From the NCBI GenBank assembly GCA_902795275.1, contig CADBKQ010000001.1, forward strand, positions 124,001-188,000: a DNA stretch of 64,000 bases. The letters are read 5' to 3'. The stretch is from an uncultured Eubacteriales bacterium. GTDB lineage: Bacteria; Bacillota; Clostridia; Christensenellales; Aristaeellaceae. This document shows positions 7,698-18,137 of the stretch, piece after piece. How positions within the stretch are numbered: the first letter of the stretch is position 1; each line of letters begins with the position of its first letter. The position numbers and the translations under genes were made by a program. The notes beneath the pieces are model-generated. The model ran no database searches. It was not told the DNA's origin and saw only the letters and a list, made by a program, of their open reading frames with translations.

Positions 7698-9620
7698 TCA
7701 ATCCAAATGATTGAAGGGGCCGGGAAGGACGTTCCCATCGGGGTGCGGCGCGCCGGTGCGGTCGCTGCGCACAAACGGGTCGGGGGCGACGGGTTGAATC
7801 TGAGCCGGGTCAAGAATCAGACGCAGGCGTTCCAGCTGCTTTGGCAGGCCGAAGGGCTGGGAGGCGCTGGGAGAGAAAGCGGCCCGTGCGGTTTCTTCGT
7901 TCAGCGAAACATCCAGCCAGGCGTTTTGCCCCGTTTGGTCGAACCCGTAAAACTCTTTCCACGCGGGCAGGTTCAGGCAGTTTTCCGGTTCCGGATACAT
8001 CACCCGCAGATACCCGCCGCGCATGTTGACGTACAGATTGCCCTCGGCTTCGTTGTCGGCGGTGGGGAAGCAGATGGCCGCCTCGCCGCAGTCGTAGAAA
8101 ATGTTGTTGAAGATTTTCGCCTTGCGCGACGTGCCGCCCCGGTCGAAGCCCGCCATGCGGAAGGAAACGGGCTTGGCGTAGTATCCGCCGTAGCGGCATT
8201 TGCCGATCAGGTTGTGGCTGATGTGCAGCCGGTCGGTGCCCTCGCCGTAAATGGCATAGCCGTTCACCACGTCGTGTTCTTTCAGCTTGTACCAGCCGGA
8301 GGAGCCGGGCTCCACGGGAACCTTGGCGGGGTCGAAGCGCCCTTCCACATTCCAGATGATGTTGTTGTCGATCAGGTTCACGCCGTCCCGGGTGCATTCG
8401 ATGAAAATGGCCTCCCGCTGCTCGATGCCGTTGAGGAACAGGTTGCCGGTGATGCGGTTGTTTTCGTTGCCGCAGTCCATCCACAGGTGGTCGGCCCGGA
8501 GCGTGTTGCGGAACACATTGCGGCGGAACAGGGCGTTCACGCTGTTGTGCAGTTTGATGGCTCCGGCCTCCCAGGACAGCTCCATCCTCTGCCAGCCGGT
8601 GCCTTCGATCACGTTGTCCTCGATGAGCATTTCCTCCGCGAACAGCCCGGCAATGCCGCACACGCCCGCGTCGCGGATGGTACAGCCGCGGATGACGGAG
8701 TGGCCGATGGTCTGGCCGGGAAAGTGCTCATGGTGCCAGCATTCGTTGCCCACGTCGATAGCCACGCCGTTGGACCAGTTCACTTCGCAGTCCTCGATCA
8801 CCCAATGGTGGCCCCGGAAAGCGGAAATCGCGCCGCGCTGGGGCACCGGCGCACCGGTGGCGGCGTGCTCGCAGACGAGGCCCTTCACCTTGATGTAGGA
8901 CAGGAAAGGTTCTTCCGGGGCAAAGCACTGCTCCCGCACGGTCAGCTCGATGCGGTGGTTCGCCGGATCATCGTCGCCTGGCAGGCGGAAATGCACCGTC
9001 TGGCCGTTGTGCTCCACCCAATAAGTCCCGTCCGCCTTCGCCATGTCCTGATACAGCGGCACCTGCTTCAGCGGTTTTCCGTCGCAGAACACGCAGCCCC
9101 GTCGGTTCAGGTAGGGCGTCATGTCGGTTTTGTCGTACTCGATGAACAGCCGGTCGTGCAGGATGTTCACCGCGCAGAAGGGGTTATAGCCCCGGAACAT
9201 GTCGGGGTCCAGGCGGTGGGCGTAGATTTTCACGTTGGAAACATCCGGCCCGGGGCCGAAGCCGCGCAGCCGCCAGCCGGTGCTGGGGGAGAAGGCGGTC
9301 ACTTCCTCCGATGCCCGGATCATCACCGGCCCGTCACCAAAGGCTTCATAGCAGATCATGTGTTCCGGGTCTGTCCCGCCTTTTCGCGGGCGCACGCATT
9401 CCCGGTACAGACCGGCGTGGATACGAACCTTGGTGCCGGGCTCCGCCAGGTCTGCGGCCCGCTGGATGGTTTTCAAGGGATACGCTTCGGTGCCGTCATT
9501 CGTATCAGACGCAGCGGGATTCGCGCCGTCAATATAAAGCGTGTTTGTAGATTTGCAGTCTTTTTCCCAGAATGGAAACAGATTTCCGTCCGGCAGAATG
9601 GCGGATAAATCTGGCTTCAT
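7698..9620 (-). CDS. Right-handed beta-helix glycosidase, GH120-like (beta-xylosidase family)
   Basis: 640 residues from the ATG at 9620; the upstream in-frame ATG at 9638 would hide the GGAAGGG ribosome site inside the gene. The N-terminus (DGTEAYPLKTIQRAAD, then HAGLYRE) is typical of parallel beta-helix enzymes, and a beta-sandwich-like insert follows. The pattern WMD at residue 382 and FIE at residue 408 matches the Asp/Glu pair of GH120 beta-xylosidase XylC, as does the preceding AGAIKLH. No signal peptide, so it should act in the cytosol on imported xylosides. It is last in an operon with a sugar ABC importer. GH120 membership rests on recalled motifs; another beta-helix glycosidase family is possible. 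Confidence 0.7.
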   Translation of the reverse strand: MKPDLSAILPDGNLFPFWEKDCKSTNTLYIDGANPAASDTNDGTEAYPLKTIQRAADLAEPGTKVRIHAGLYRECVRPRKGGTDPEHMICYEAFGDGPVMIRASEEVTAFSPSTGWRLRGFGPGPDVSNVKIYAHRLDPDMFRGYNPFCAVNILHDRLFIEYDKTDMTPYLNRRGCVFCDGKPLKQVPLYQDMAKADGTYWVEHNGQTVHFRLPGDDDPANHRIELTVREQCFAPEEPFLSYIKVKGLVCEHAATGAPVPQRGAISAFRGHHWVIEDCEVNWSNGVAIDVGNECWHHEHFPGQTIGHSVIRGCTIRDAGVCGIAGLFAEEMLIEDNVIEGTGWQRMELSWEAGAIKLHNSVNALFRRNVFRNTLRADHLWMDCGNENNRITGNLFLNGIEQREAIFIECTRDGVNLIDNNIIWNVEGRFDPAKVPVEPGSSGWYKLKEHDVVNGYAIYGEGTDRLHISHNLIGKCRYGGYYAKPVSFRMAGFDRGGTSRKAKIFNNIFYDCGEAAICFPTADNEAEGNLYVNMRGGYLRVMYPEPENCLNLPAWKEFYGFDQTGQNAWLDVSLNEETARAAFSPSASQPFGLPKQLERLRLILDPAQIQPVAPDPFVRSDRTGAPHPDGNVLPGPFNHLD

Positions 9621-9635
9621 GCCAACCCTTCCTTT

Positions 9636-9668
9636 CAAAAAGGGGGACGCCTCAAATGAGGCGCCCCT
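9636..9668 (-). terminator. Terminator between binding protein and beta-helix gene
   Basis: On the minus strand GGGGCGCCTC pairs with GAGGCGTCCCC and is followed by TTTTTG. It lies just before the ribosome site of the glycosidase gene and would lower its expression relative to the binding protein. Confidence 0.75.
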
Positions 9669-9689
9669 CGATTTTGTTTTGATGACAGG

Positions 9690-11366
9690 TTACTGAGCGA
9701 CAGCCGCGATTTTGGCGTCCACTTCGACCTGCCACTTCTGGCAGTCATAGTCGAACAGCTGATCATAGCCCAAGCCGTCCATCTCGTCCACCATCTTGTT
9801 CCACAGGGCTTCAAAGTCGTCGTCCGATTCGGCGGCGAACATCTGCCAGGTGTACTTGCAAAGCGCCTTGTTGATTTCGTTGCGCAGGAGCTCAATGTCG
9901 TTGGTGTCGGTAGCCAGGTTGGCCACGCAGTTGGGGCTGATAACGATCTTGTTGTTCTTCTTCATCCAGTCCACGGGATCCTGGGCGTCGAAGCGGGCCT
10001 GCCATTCCTTCTTCATTTCGGTCATGTTCTTGGCAATGTAGGAAGCCCAGTACTTCTGGTCGTAGGTTTCGCCGGTGTTGGGGTTCAGGCAGATGGAGCC
10101 GCACAGCCACTGGTTGATGGCGTTGTTGCCGTCCTGGTATCCGCCGCCGCCGTATTCTTCGGGCACGGGCAGGTTATCCATCAGCGCGTTGTCCTTGTAA
10201 GGGATATATTTGCCGTCCTCGCCGACGATGTAGTTCAGGCCTTCGATACCGCAGTGCTGGAAGGTCAGCCCTTCGGGGCTGGCATACCAGTTGAGGAATT
10301 CCAGGATCTTTTCGTACTTTTCGCCTTCCACCTTGGAGCCGATGCCCCAGACACGGGAGGAGCCGAAGAAGTTGTCGGCGTCAGCGTAGAACATGGCGTC
10401 TTCCACGGGGATGACCTGGAAGGCGGTGCCGTTGTCCATACGATCCTGGCTGTTCCAGAATCCCTGCTGCCAGCTGTACCAGATCAGGTCAACCTGGCCG
10501 TTCTGCAGCTTGCCCACGAAGGCGTTCCAATCCTGCTCGAAGGATTCGGGATCCACCAGGCCCATCTGATACGCTTTGTTGAGGAACTGGGTGATCTTGT
10601 AGTAGCCGCTGTCCTTATCATAGAGCTTGACGAAGGTGTTGTCGGGCTTGAGGATGGCCGCGCCCTTGAACTTGTCGCCGTACCAGGTGGTCAGCTGCAC
10701 CACGTTGGCGGGGCCGGACATGTTGTCGTTGTTGTCCCAGTCGGGCCAGAGGGAGATGGGATAGGCGGGGTCGCCGTTTTCATTGGCGGGATGGATTTCA
10801 TGGATCTTGGCCAGCAGATCCAGCAGGCCGTCCAGATCCTTCACGTCGGGGCTGCCCACAGCCTTGTACAGATCCCAGCGCACCTGGGGAGAGGAGTAAA
10901 TCATTTCACCGGTGACGCCCACGGCGGAGGTGTTCACCATTTCAGCGGGGATGCCGTAGTACACGCCCTCGCCCTTATTCAGGCTGGCGTTGTAGGCTTT
11001 GATCTGCTGATGGAAGGGCTTGAGGTTTTCGATCTCCAGCACGCGGTCGCTGATGTCCTTCACCAGTCCGGCCTCGATGCAGTTGACGAACTTGGATTTG
11101 TCCATGATCAGCACGTCGCCAAGGTTGCCGTCGGCGGCGCGGGTGGCATAGATGCTCTCGCCGGCGACCTGGGGCGCGATAATATTGAGCTCAATATTAA
11201 AGCGATCCTTGACCACCTTGGCGAACCAGCCGGTCTGGATGCCGTGGTAGTTGGCGGCATCATCGTAGAAGTCGATGACCATAGGGGCTTCCTCGGCCAT
11301 CGCGACGGCGGACAGCATGGGGATGACCATGATGACCGTCAGCAGCAGAGACAGAAACCGTTTCAT
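9690..11366 (-). CDS. Extracellular sugar-binding protein of ABC importer
   Basis: 558 residues with a signal peptide (MKRF, hydrophobic core, cleavage near AMAEE, residue 25) and no lipobox cysteine. The body is the family 1 solute-binding type that pairs with LplB/YtcP permeases, with many aromatic residues (WPDWDNN, WYSWQQGFW) suited to stacking on sugars. Two permease genes lie directly upstream and a GH120-like enzyme downstream, so an oligosaccharide such as a xylo-oligosaccharide is a reasonable ligand, though inferred. A ribosome site AAAGGAGG precedes the start. The 240 bases upstream hold heptad repeats that separate it from the permeases. Confidence 0.87.
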   Translation of the reverse strand: MKRFLSLLLTVIMVIPMLSAVAMAEEAPMVIDFYDDAANYHGIQTGWFAKVVKDRFNIELNIIAPQVAGESIYATRAADGNLGDVLIMDKSKFVNCIEAGLVKDISDRVLEIENLKPFHQQIKAYNASLNKGEGVYYGIPAEMVNTSAVGVTGEMIYSSPQVRWDLYKAVGSPDVKDLDGLLDLLAKIHEIHPANENGDPAYPISLWPDWDNNDNMSGPANVVQLTTWYGDKFKGAAILKPDNTFVKLYDKDSGYYKITQFLNKAYQMGLVDPESFEQDWNAFVGKLQNGQVDLIWYSWQQGFWNSQDRMDNGTAFQVIPVEDAMFYADADNFFGSSRVWGIGSKVEGEKYEKILEFLNWYASPEGLTFQHCGIEGLNYIVGEDGKYIPYKDNALMDNLPVPEEYGGGGYQDGNNAINQWLCGSICLNPNTGETYDQKYWASYIAKNMTEMKKEWQARFDAQDPVDWMKKNNKIVISPNCVANLATDTNDIELLRNEINKALCKYTWQMFAAESDDDFEALWNKMVDEMDGLGYDQLFDYDCQKWQVEVDAKIAAVAQ

Positions 11367-11423
11367 TGCAAGTACCTCCTTTATATTTTAAGGCATTCCG
11401 TGCCTTAATGAACGGGGGAGAGA

Positions 11424-11604
11424 GGGATTAGGGAATAGGGATTAGGAGACTACGATGGCATTAGGTCGGGGATGAGAGTACAGAGTTCAGATTTATATAC
11501 CTGAACAATTAAGGGGTTTCCATTATTATCTGTACTCTGTACTCTCTCCGGGTCAGGGATAGGAGATTATGAACTCCTAACTTCTCACTCTTCACTCCTA
11601 ACTG
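11424..11604. repeat. Heptad fold-back repeat locus A
   Basis: Three types of 7-bp tandem units lie here: GATTAGG/GAATAGG (11424-11448), GAGTACA/GAGTTCA (11474-11490) facing its reverse complement (11528-11546), and CTCCTAA/CTTCTCA units (11570-11604). A short ATTTATAT follows the left GAGTACA arm. The element lies between the second permease and the binding protein gene, within the likely operon, and would fold as hairpins in RNA or single-stranded DNA. Confidence 0.85.
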
Positions 11605-11606
11605 TT

Positions 11607-12548
11607 TTACCCTTTCACCGCGCCGATCATGATGCCCTTGGTGAAGAAGCGCTGGAAGAAGGGATACACGCAGATGATGGGGAACACGACGACCACCGTG
11701 ACCGTCATACGGATGGACGTAGCCGTGGCGGCGTGGGCCAGGCTGGCCATCATGGCGGAGGAGGATGTGGAGTTGCTTACCAAAGCTTTCAAAGCGGAGG
11801 CCTGGTTGATGTACTGGAACAGCACAAACTGGAGGGTATACAGCTTGGGTTCGCTCATCAGAAGCAGCGTATCCTGGAAAGCGTTCCATTGGTTGACCGC
11901 CGCGAACACGGCGATGGTGGCCATGATGGGCTTGATGACGGGCAACATGATGCGGAAGAAGATGGTCAGCGTGCCCGCGCCGTCGATTTCCGCCGCCTCC
12001 TGCAATTCGAGGGGCACCGATTCCACATAGGTTTTGCACAGCACGATATTGAAGGGCTGGATGATCATGGGGAAAATATAACCCCAGAAGTTGTTGGTCA
12101 TGCCCAGCAGCTTCATCGTCAGGAACCAGGGGATAATACCGGCGTTGATGTACATGGTCACCGTCACCATGCGGTACCACAGCTTGCGGTGCCACAGGGT
12201 TTTCCGGGTGAACATGTAGCCCAGGAACGCGGAGATCATCACCGTCAGCACCGTGCCGATCACGGTTCTTAAGACGGACGTTCTGGCGGCGTCCCACAGG
12301 CCGGGCAGGTTGAACACGGAGGTGTAGTTTTTAAAGTGGATTTCCTGCGGCCAGAAAATGATCTTGCCGCGCTCGCTCAGGTTGTTGGCGCTGATGGAGT
12401 TGATGATGATGTAATAGAACGGATACACGCAGACGAAGGCGAAGAACGAATACACGACATACGTGATCACGCTGATGACTTTGTCGCCGGCGCTGGTTTT
12501 GATTTTGCTTTTCTTGGGGACTTCGGGGAGAACCGCTTTCTGCTGCAT
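11607..12548 (-). CDS. Carbohydrate ABC transporter permease (YtcP-like)
   Basis: 313 residues starting at the ATG after GGAGG; an in-frame start 45 bases upstream lacks a site and overlaps the neighbouring gene. Six membrane segments are apparent, and the cytoplasmic EAA loop reads LQEAAEIDGAGTLTIFF, which docks the ATPase. With the partner permease and binding protein it forms an importer of the CUT1 type. No ATPase gene lies in this operon, so a shared ATPase (MsmX-like) is expected elsewhere; the ATPase at 15.7 kb belongs to another operon. Confidence 0.88.
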   Translation of the reverse strand: MQQKAVLPEVPKKSKIKTSAGDKVISVITYVVYSFFAFVCVYPFYYIIINSISANNLSERGKIIFWPQEIHFKNYTSVFNLPGLWDAARTSVLRTVIGTVLTVMISAFLGYMFTRKTLWHRKLWYRMVTVTMYINAGIIPWFLTMKLLGMTNNFWGYIFPMIIQPFNIVLCKTYVESVPLELQEAAEIDGAGTLTIFFRIMLPVIKPIMATIAVFAAVNQWNAFQDTLLLMSEPKLYTLQFVLFQYINQASALKALVSNSTSSSAMMASLAHAATATSIRMTVTVVVVFPIICVYPFFQRFFTKGIMIGAVKG

Positions 12549-12589
12549 AGTTTGCTTCCTCCTTTCGTTGCTCCCACTTGAAGGTCCGG

Positions 12590-13522
12590 TCAAATGAAGC
12601 CTTCGCCGCGGATCAGCTTGGAGGCCGTATTGGTGATGAACAGCAGCACGACGCTGACGAGGCTCTTCAAAATGCTGATGGCCGTGGACAGGGGATACAT
12701 GCCCGTGCCGCTGGTGGCCATGTTGTACACGTACAGGTCAAGCACTTCGATGTAGTCCTGGTTGAACGCGTTCTGGAACACGTAGTACTGCTCCATGCCG
12801 TTAGACAGGAAGTTGGCCAGGTTCAGCATGACGATGACGAAGTAAGTCGGCAGCAGGCTGGGAATGGTGATGTTCCAGATGATCTGCATCCGCGTCGCGC
12901 CGTCCACCTTGGCGGCTTCGATCATCTGCTCGTCAATGCCCGTGATGGCGGCCAGGTACATGATGGCGGCCCAGCCGGCGTTTTTCCACGTCAGCCACAG
13001 CCACATTTTGAACCACAGGTGGTCGGTGGATTTGAGGAAGGAGATGGGCTTGGAAATGATGCCGATCTCTTGCAGTACGCTGTTGACCGCGCCGTTGGTG
13101 CCGAACAGGGTAAACGCAAAGGCGAACACCAGCACCCAGCTGATAAAGTTGGGCAGGGTGGTCACCGTTTGGACGAATTTGCGGAAGGGCTTGCACTTGA
13201 TTTCGTTGAGAAACACCGCGAACACCATGGGGAACCAGCTGAAAAACAGGGAAATGCCGCTCATGGCGAAGGTGTTCCGCAGCACCCGCAGCACGTTTTT
13301 CAGCCGGACGGGGTTGTTCACGATGGTGGCGAACCACTTGAACCCAACAAACGTTTCATTCGTGATGGGAAAGGGCGGGCGGTAGTCGTGGAACGCGTAG
13401 ATCCAGCCGTACAGCGGGAAATACGAAAACAGCGCCACCAAAACAAGAAAGGGAAGGATATAAAGGAATTCTATATAAGAACGCCTTTTTTTATAATCGA
13501 TCCGCCTTTCGGCCTTCTGCAT
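12590..13522 (-). CDS. Carbohydrate ABC transporter permease (LplB-like)
   Basis: 310 residues with six predicted membrane helices and an EAA motif (DEQMIEAAKVDGATRMQIIW). The ATG at 13522 sits 7 bases after GGAGG; a GTG at 13528 is possible but too close to the site. It is the first gene of the importer operon, 41 bases from the second permease, and has a promoter about 90 bases upstream. Confidence 0.88.
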   Translation of the reverse strand: MQKAERRIDYKKRRSYIEFLYILPFLVLVALFSYFPLYGWIYAFHDYRPPFPITNETFVGFKWFATIVNNPVRLKNVLRVLRNTFAMSGISLFFSWFPMVFAVFLNEIKCKPFRKFVQTVTTLPNFISWVLVFAFAFTLFGTNGAVNSVLQEIGIISKPISFLKSTDHLWFKMWLWLTWKNAGWAAIMYLAAITGIDEQMIEAAKVDGATRMQIIWNITIPSLLPTYFVIVMLNLANFLSNGMEQYYVFQNAFNQDYIEVLDLYVYNMATSGTGMYPLSTAISILKSLVSVVLLFITNTASKLIRGEGFI

Positions 13523-13608
13523 AACCACGCCTCCTCAAACCCTGGGTTTTAAACGGTTTCAAAGGCTGCTGTTCCGATACCAGCCATTTCATGTATTTTT
13601 ATAAAAAA

Positions 13609-13637
13609 ATAATATCATTCTGTTTTCAAGTACACAA
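13609..13637 (-). promoter_or_regulatory. Promoter of sugar importer operon
   Basis: On the minus strand TTGTGT and TATTAT are separated by 17 bases. The surrounding sequence is much richer in A+T than the genes. Confidence 0.6.
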
Positions 13638-13701
13638 CACTATTTGATGTAAGTAAAGGGACAAAATTTGCCAATACGAAAAGAATACAATCCAAATCTA
13701 T

Positions 13702-13738
13702 GAAAAATGGACAAAAGCGGCGGCTTTTGTCCATTTAA
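13702..13738 (-). terminator. Terminator of iron-type ABC operon
   Basis: AAATGGACAAAAGC pairs with GCTTTTGTCCATTT around a short CGGC-type loop and is followed on the minus strand by TTTC. It ends the transcript of the double permease gene. Confidence 0.75.
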
Positions 13739-13752
13739 ATCGTATCGAACTG

Positions 13753-15654
13753 TCAGGCGGCTTTCTTGCTGCCAAACAGCTTCTGGAAGAAGGCTTTGCG
13801 CTTGGCCCGGCGTTCCAGGCGTTCGCCCAGGTCACGCGCGCCCACGCCGTAAACCAGGTACAGGATCAGTCCGCTGACGATCATGATGAACACAGTGGAC
13901 GCGCAGCGGCGGCCGGAGGCGTTCATGTTCATGTTGTCGCGGCCTTCTTCGTTGCACATGCTCTGGATGACCATGGCGTAGGTGGTGCCCTCGGACTTCT
14001 GGAAGGTCGCGCCCATGTCGTACTCGGTGAACAGGGCGTTGAAGTTCAGGGCGAACACGGCCAGCACGCTGGGCAGCACGATCGGCAGCTTGACCCGCAG
14101 GAACGTGACCAATTGGCTTGCGCCCAGATTCCTGGCGGCGTCCTCCAGTTCGTCGTCGATGGCATAGAAGGCCGCCTTGATCATGCGCAAAGCGAATGGT
14201 AATTTGACCACCGTGTAGGCCATGATGATCAGGAAGCGCACGTTTTCTTTATAGTACAGGTTCTGGTTGAACACGTACCACACATTGCCGTTGAAGAAAA
14301 TGCGGAAGCTATAGCAGATCAGGATGGTGGGCAGCAGCCACGGGAACAGCAGGCAGGCTTCCACCACCACGGCGCGCTTCTTGTTCTTGTGCTTGAAGAT
14401 GTAGTTCACCGCCACCACCACGATCACGCAGGCCAGGGCGGCGGCAATAGCGGACAGGATGAAGGAGAGCCGGATGCCGCCCACGGTTTTTTCATTGGCG
14501 AACACGCCGGAGATGGCGTCCTTGCGGGTGGCGATCTTGCCGTTGCTGCGGGTGTACTGGAAGTCCTGGGTGCCGAAGTAGTTCATCAGCGTCCACTGGG
14601 AGGGGTTCAGCGCCTTGGCGCGCACGGCGGCCCAGTTCTGGAAGGAGAACACGATGATCATCACCACGGGGGTCATGTAGATGATGAACAGCACGTAGGC
14701 GTAAATGTGGGCCAGCACGTTGGCGGCGGGGTTCTGAATCTTCTGCTTGACCAGCTTGGCCTTGGTCTTGCTGACGGAGAGGTAATGCCCCTTGCGCTCG
14801 TAATGGTTGAGCACGGTCAGCAGGATGATGGTGAACAGGGCCAGGATCACGCTGAGCAGGGCGGCGCGGGCCTGGGGGAAGCTCTCGTTGGCGGTGGAGG
14901 AACCGGCCAGGCGCACGATTTCCGGGTTAATGCTGTTGTAGCCCAGCAGCGTGGGGGCGCTCATGGCGCACAGGCCGGTGATGAAGGTCATGACCGTCAG
15001 GCTGAACAGGGTGGGCAGCAGCGTGGGCATGACCACCTTGAACAGCACTTTGAAGGGCGACGCGCCCAGGTTCCTGGCGGCTTCCACGGTGTTGTAGTCG
15101 ATGGCGCGGATGGCGTTGCGCAGGAACAGCGCGTGGTTGCTGGTACAGGCGAAGGTCATGGTGAACAGCACGGCGCTGAACCCGGAGAACCACTGCTTGT
15201 TCATGCCGGGGAACATGTCCACCAGCCATTTGGTGATCATGCCGTTGCCATCGTACAAAAACTGGTAGCCCGTGACCAGCGCCACGCCGGAGTAGATCAG
15301 CGTGGTCATGTAGCCCAGCCGCAGGATCTTCGCGCCTTTGATGTCAAAGTATTCGGTGAGCAGCACGATGCTGACGCCCACCACGTTGACCGTGACCACC
15401 AGGCACACGGCCAGCTTCACGGAGTTCCACACGAAGGAGGGCATTTTGCCCGTGAAGAAGAAGCGAATAACGGCCAGCGGGTCGGTGTTCCCGGCGGCGT
15501 CCTTGACGGTGAAAATGGAAGTGAGCGTGTTCAGGCAGGGAACGACCATGAAGCCCAGGAACAGATACAGGAACAGCGCGCCGCCGAACACCTTGTAGAG
15601 CAGCGACAGGTCGACCCCGCCAAGATTCCGCTTGTTGACAGATGCGTTCTGCAT
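13753..15654 (-). CDS. Double-length ABC permease, ferric iron/spermidine-like type
   Basis: 633 residues made of two fused permease units of about 300 residues, each with about six membrane helices and its own EAA loop: NTVEAARNLGASPFKVLFKVV and, in the second half, DELEDAARNLGASQLVTF. This FbpB/AfuB-type fusion replaces two separate permeases and forms the whole membrane channel. A ribosome site AAGGAGG precedes the ATG. It is the third gene after binding protein and ATPase, with only 10 bases to the ATPase stop. The substrate could be Fe3+, a phosphonate or a polyamine; the sequence does not decide. Confidence 0.87.
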   Translation of the reverse strand: MQNASVNKRNLGGVDLSLLYKVFGGALFLYLFLGFMVVPCLNTLTSIFTVKDAAGNTDPLAVIRFFFTGKMPSFVWNSVKLAVCLVVTVNVVGVSIVLLTEYFDIKGAKILRLGYMTTLIYSGVALVTGYQFLYDGNGMITKWLVDMFPGMNKQWFSGFSAVLFTMTFACTSNHALFLRNAIRAIDYNTVEAARNLGASPFKVLFKVVMPTLLPTLFSLTVMTFITGLCAMSAPTLLGYNSINPEIVRLAGSSTANESFPQARAALLSVILALFTIILLTVLNHYERKGHYLSVSKTKAKLVKQKIQNPAANVLAHIYAYVLFIIYMTPVVMIIVFSFQNWAAVRAKALNPSQWTLMNYFGTQDFQYTRSNGKIATRKDAISGVFANEKTVGGIRLSFILSAIAAALACVIVVVAVNYIFKHKNKKRAVVVEACLLFPWLLPTILICYSFRIFFNGNVWYVFNQNLYYKENVRFLIIMAYTVVKLPFALRMIKAAFYAIDDELEDAARNLGASQLVTFLRVKLPIVLPSVLAVFALNFNALFTEYDMGATFQKSEGTTYAMVIQSMCNEEGRDNMNMNASGRRCASTVFIMIVSGLILYLVYGVGARDLGERLERRAKRKAFFQKLFGSKKAA

Positions 15655-15664
15655 GGCGGCCTCC

Positions 15665-16669
<1,005 letters not shown>

Positions 16670-16731
16670 GTCCGCATCCGCTCCTTTGTGATTGATCAGT
16701 CAGCGTCGCATCCTCCTGCGGATGCTTCCCT

Positions 16732-16768
16732 GAAAAAATGGGGCGAGCCCGATACGGGGCCCGCCCGA
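16732..16768 (-). terminator. Intra-operon terminator after the binding protein gene
   Basis: On the minus strand GGGCGGGCCCCG pairs with CGGGCTCGCCC and is followed by ATTTTTTC. Located between the binding protein and the ATPase, it should leave more binding protein mRNA than transporter mRNA. Confidence 0.7.
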
Positions 16769-16782
16769 AAAACATGCCGGAA

Positions 16783-17982
16783 TTATTCGGCTTTCTTCTG
16801 GGTCATTTCCGCCCAGTTGATGTTGTCCCAATCGGGTTCGCTGGGAGCAGCGGCGTTGTCCTTCCAGTAGAAGCCCAGGTTGGTCATGATGTTGGTCCAT
16901 TCGGCGGTATGCGCGCCCACATACTCGGCATAGGTCATTTCGGTGCCGGGCACGGTGGTCAGGGAGCAGTTCTTGAGGGTGTAGATGGCCGGGGTCTCGT
17001 CGAACAGTTCGGCGGCGGCAACCTGGTTGCAGGGATAGCTGTCGAATTCTTCGGACCAGGCGATCTGGGTTTCGGCGCTGCCGAACCATTCCGCGAACGC
17101 TTTCACGATTTCGGTCTGTTCGTCGGTGCGGCCTTCGCGCTCGATCACGCCCAGGTATTCGGCGATGTAGTAGGTGCCGTCGTCAATGTCCACCAGCGCC
17201 CAGTTTTCAGGCTGCAGGGTGCCGCGGAGGGGATTGTCATAGGTGCCCGCGGTGGCGGCGGCGTCAATGTTGCCGTACAGGGAGGAGGAGTAGAAGGTGG
17301 AGAGCTGCACATCGCCGCGGATGAGGGGCTCCAGGCCGTAGCTGTCGCCGGTGAAGTTGCCTTCGGCGCAGTACTTCCACAGGGTCTTCCAGCCGTCGAT
17401 GCTGATGCCGCCGGCGGGAGAAGCGGGATCGGTGAAGCTGTAGAGCATGGCGCTGTTGATGTTGGCGTTGGTGGTGCCGCCGACCTTGCCCTGGCGATAC
17501 CACTTGAGGCCGCTGTTCACCATGTCAGCCCAGTGGGCGAAATGCAGCGCTTCGCCGTTGGTGCCCAGTTCGTCGTTGCGGTAGAGCATCAGCACGTTCT
17601 GGATGACCAGGCCGTAGGCTTTGCCGTCATACTTGTAATCGCCCACTTCTTCGGCCCAGGAGGGCGTCCAGTCTGCGACCTTCAGGTTTTCGTACTGGCC
17701 GTTCACCAGCTGGGACCAGCGCACTTCGTTCAGGCCGAAGATGATGTCGCCGTCCTTGTTCTCATTGGCGGCCTGCACGGCGGCGCTGTCGCCGGAGATG
17801 ACGGAGTTGTCGTCGATGGAAATGGTGAAGCCCGCTTCCTTGGCTGCGTTGATCAGCCAGGAAGTGCGCTCAGGGGAGTTGGAGTTGGAATAGATGCGGA
17901 TGGTGTAATCCTCGGCGGAGGCGAAAGAGCACAGAGAAAGCGCCATCACCATCGCCAGCGCAAGAGCCAACAGTTTTTTCAT
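16783..17982 (-). CDS. Periplasmic-type binding protein of iron/spermidine-like ABC importer
   Basis: 399 residues from the ATG after AGGAAG; an upstream in-frame start at 18123 would add 47 non-signal residues lying across the promoter. The signal peptide MKKLLALALAMVMALS ends at FASA. The mature start TIRIYSNSNSPER resembles AfuA/FbpA-type proteins, and a run of tyrosines and serines (TFYSSSLYGN) occurs mid-protein where iron-binding members carry ligands. No lipobox, so how it stays at the cell surface is unclear. First gene of the operon. Confidence 0.82.
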   Translation of the reverse strand: MKKLLALALAMVMALSLCSFASAEDYTIRIYSNSNSPERTSWLINAAKEAGFTISIDDNSVISGDSAAVQAANENKDGDIIFGLNEVRWSQLVNGQYENLKVADWTPSWAEEVGDYKYDGKAYGLVIQNVLMLYRNDELGTNGEALHFAHWADMVNSGLKWYRQGKVGGTTNANINSAMLYSFTDPASPAGGISIDGWKTLWKYCAEGNFTGDSYGLEPLIRGDVQLSTFYSSSLYGNIDAAATAGTYDNPLRGTLQPENWALVDIDDGTYYIAEYLGVIEREGRTDEQTEIVKAFAEWFGSAETQIAWSEEFDSYPCNQVAAAELFDETPAIYTLKNCSLTTVPGTEMTYAEYVGAHTAEWTNIMTNLGFYWKDNAAAPSEPDWDNINWAEMTQKKAE

Positions 17983-18040
17983 GGTGGAAACTTCCTTTCT
18001 ATGAAATTGGGAGGCGGATCTCATTCCGCCCGTTGGGTCT

Positions 18041-18069
18041 ATTATACCCCGTTCCTTTTGAACGGTCAA
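18041..18069 (-). promoter_or_regulatory. Promoter of iron-type ABC operon
   Basis: TTGACC and perfect TATAAT with 17-base spacing on the minus strand, about 60 bases before the binding protein start. Confidence 0.8.
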
Positions 18070-18137
18070 GCGGAAAGAGGGCAGTATACACAAAAATTTT
18101 ACAATTTTTTGTGCGTTGTCCATGAGAAAAAGCGGAA

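Noticed and set aside
7638-9608. Long open frame (656 codons) on the plus strand opposite the beta-helix gene
   Set aside because: It is the antisense shadow of a GC-rich gene; the minus frame has the family motifs and a ribosome site.
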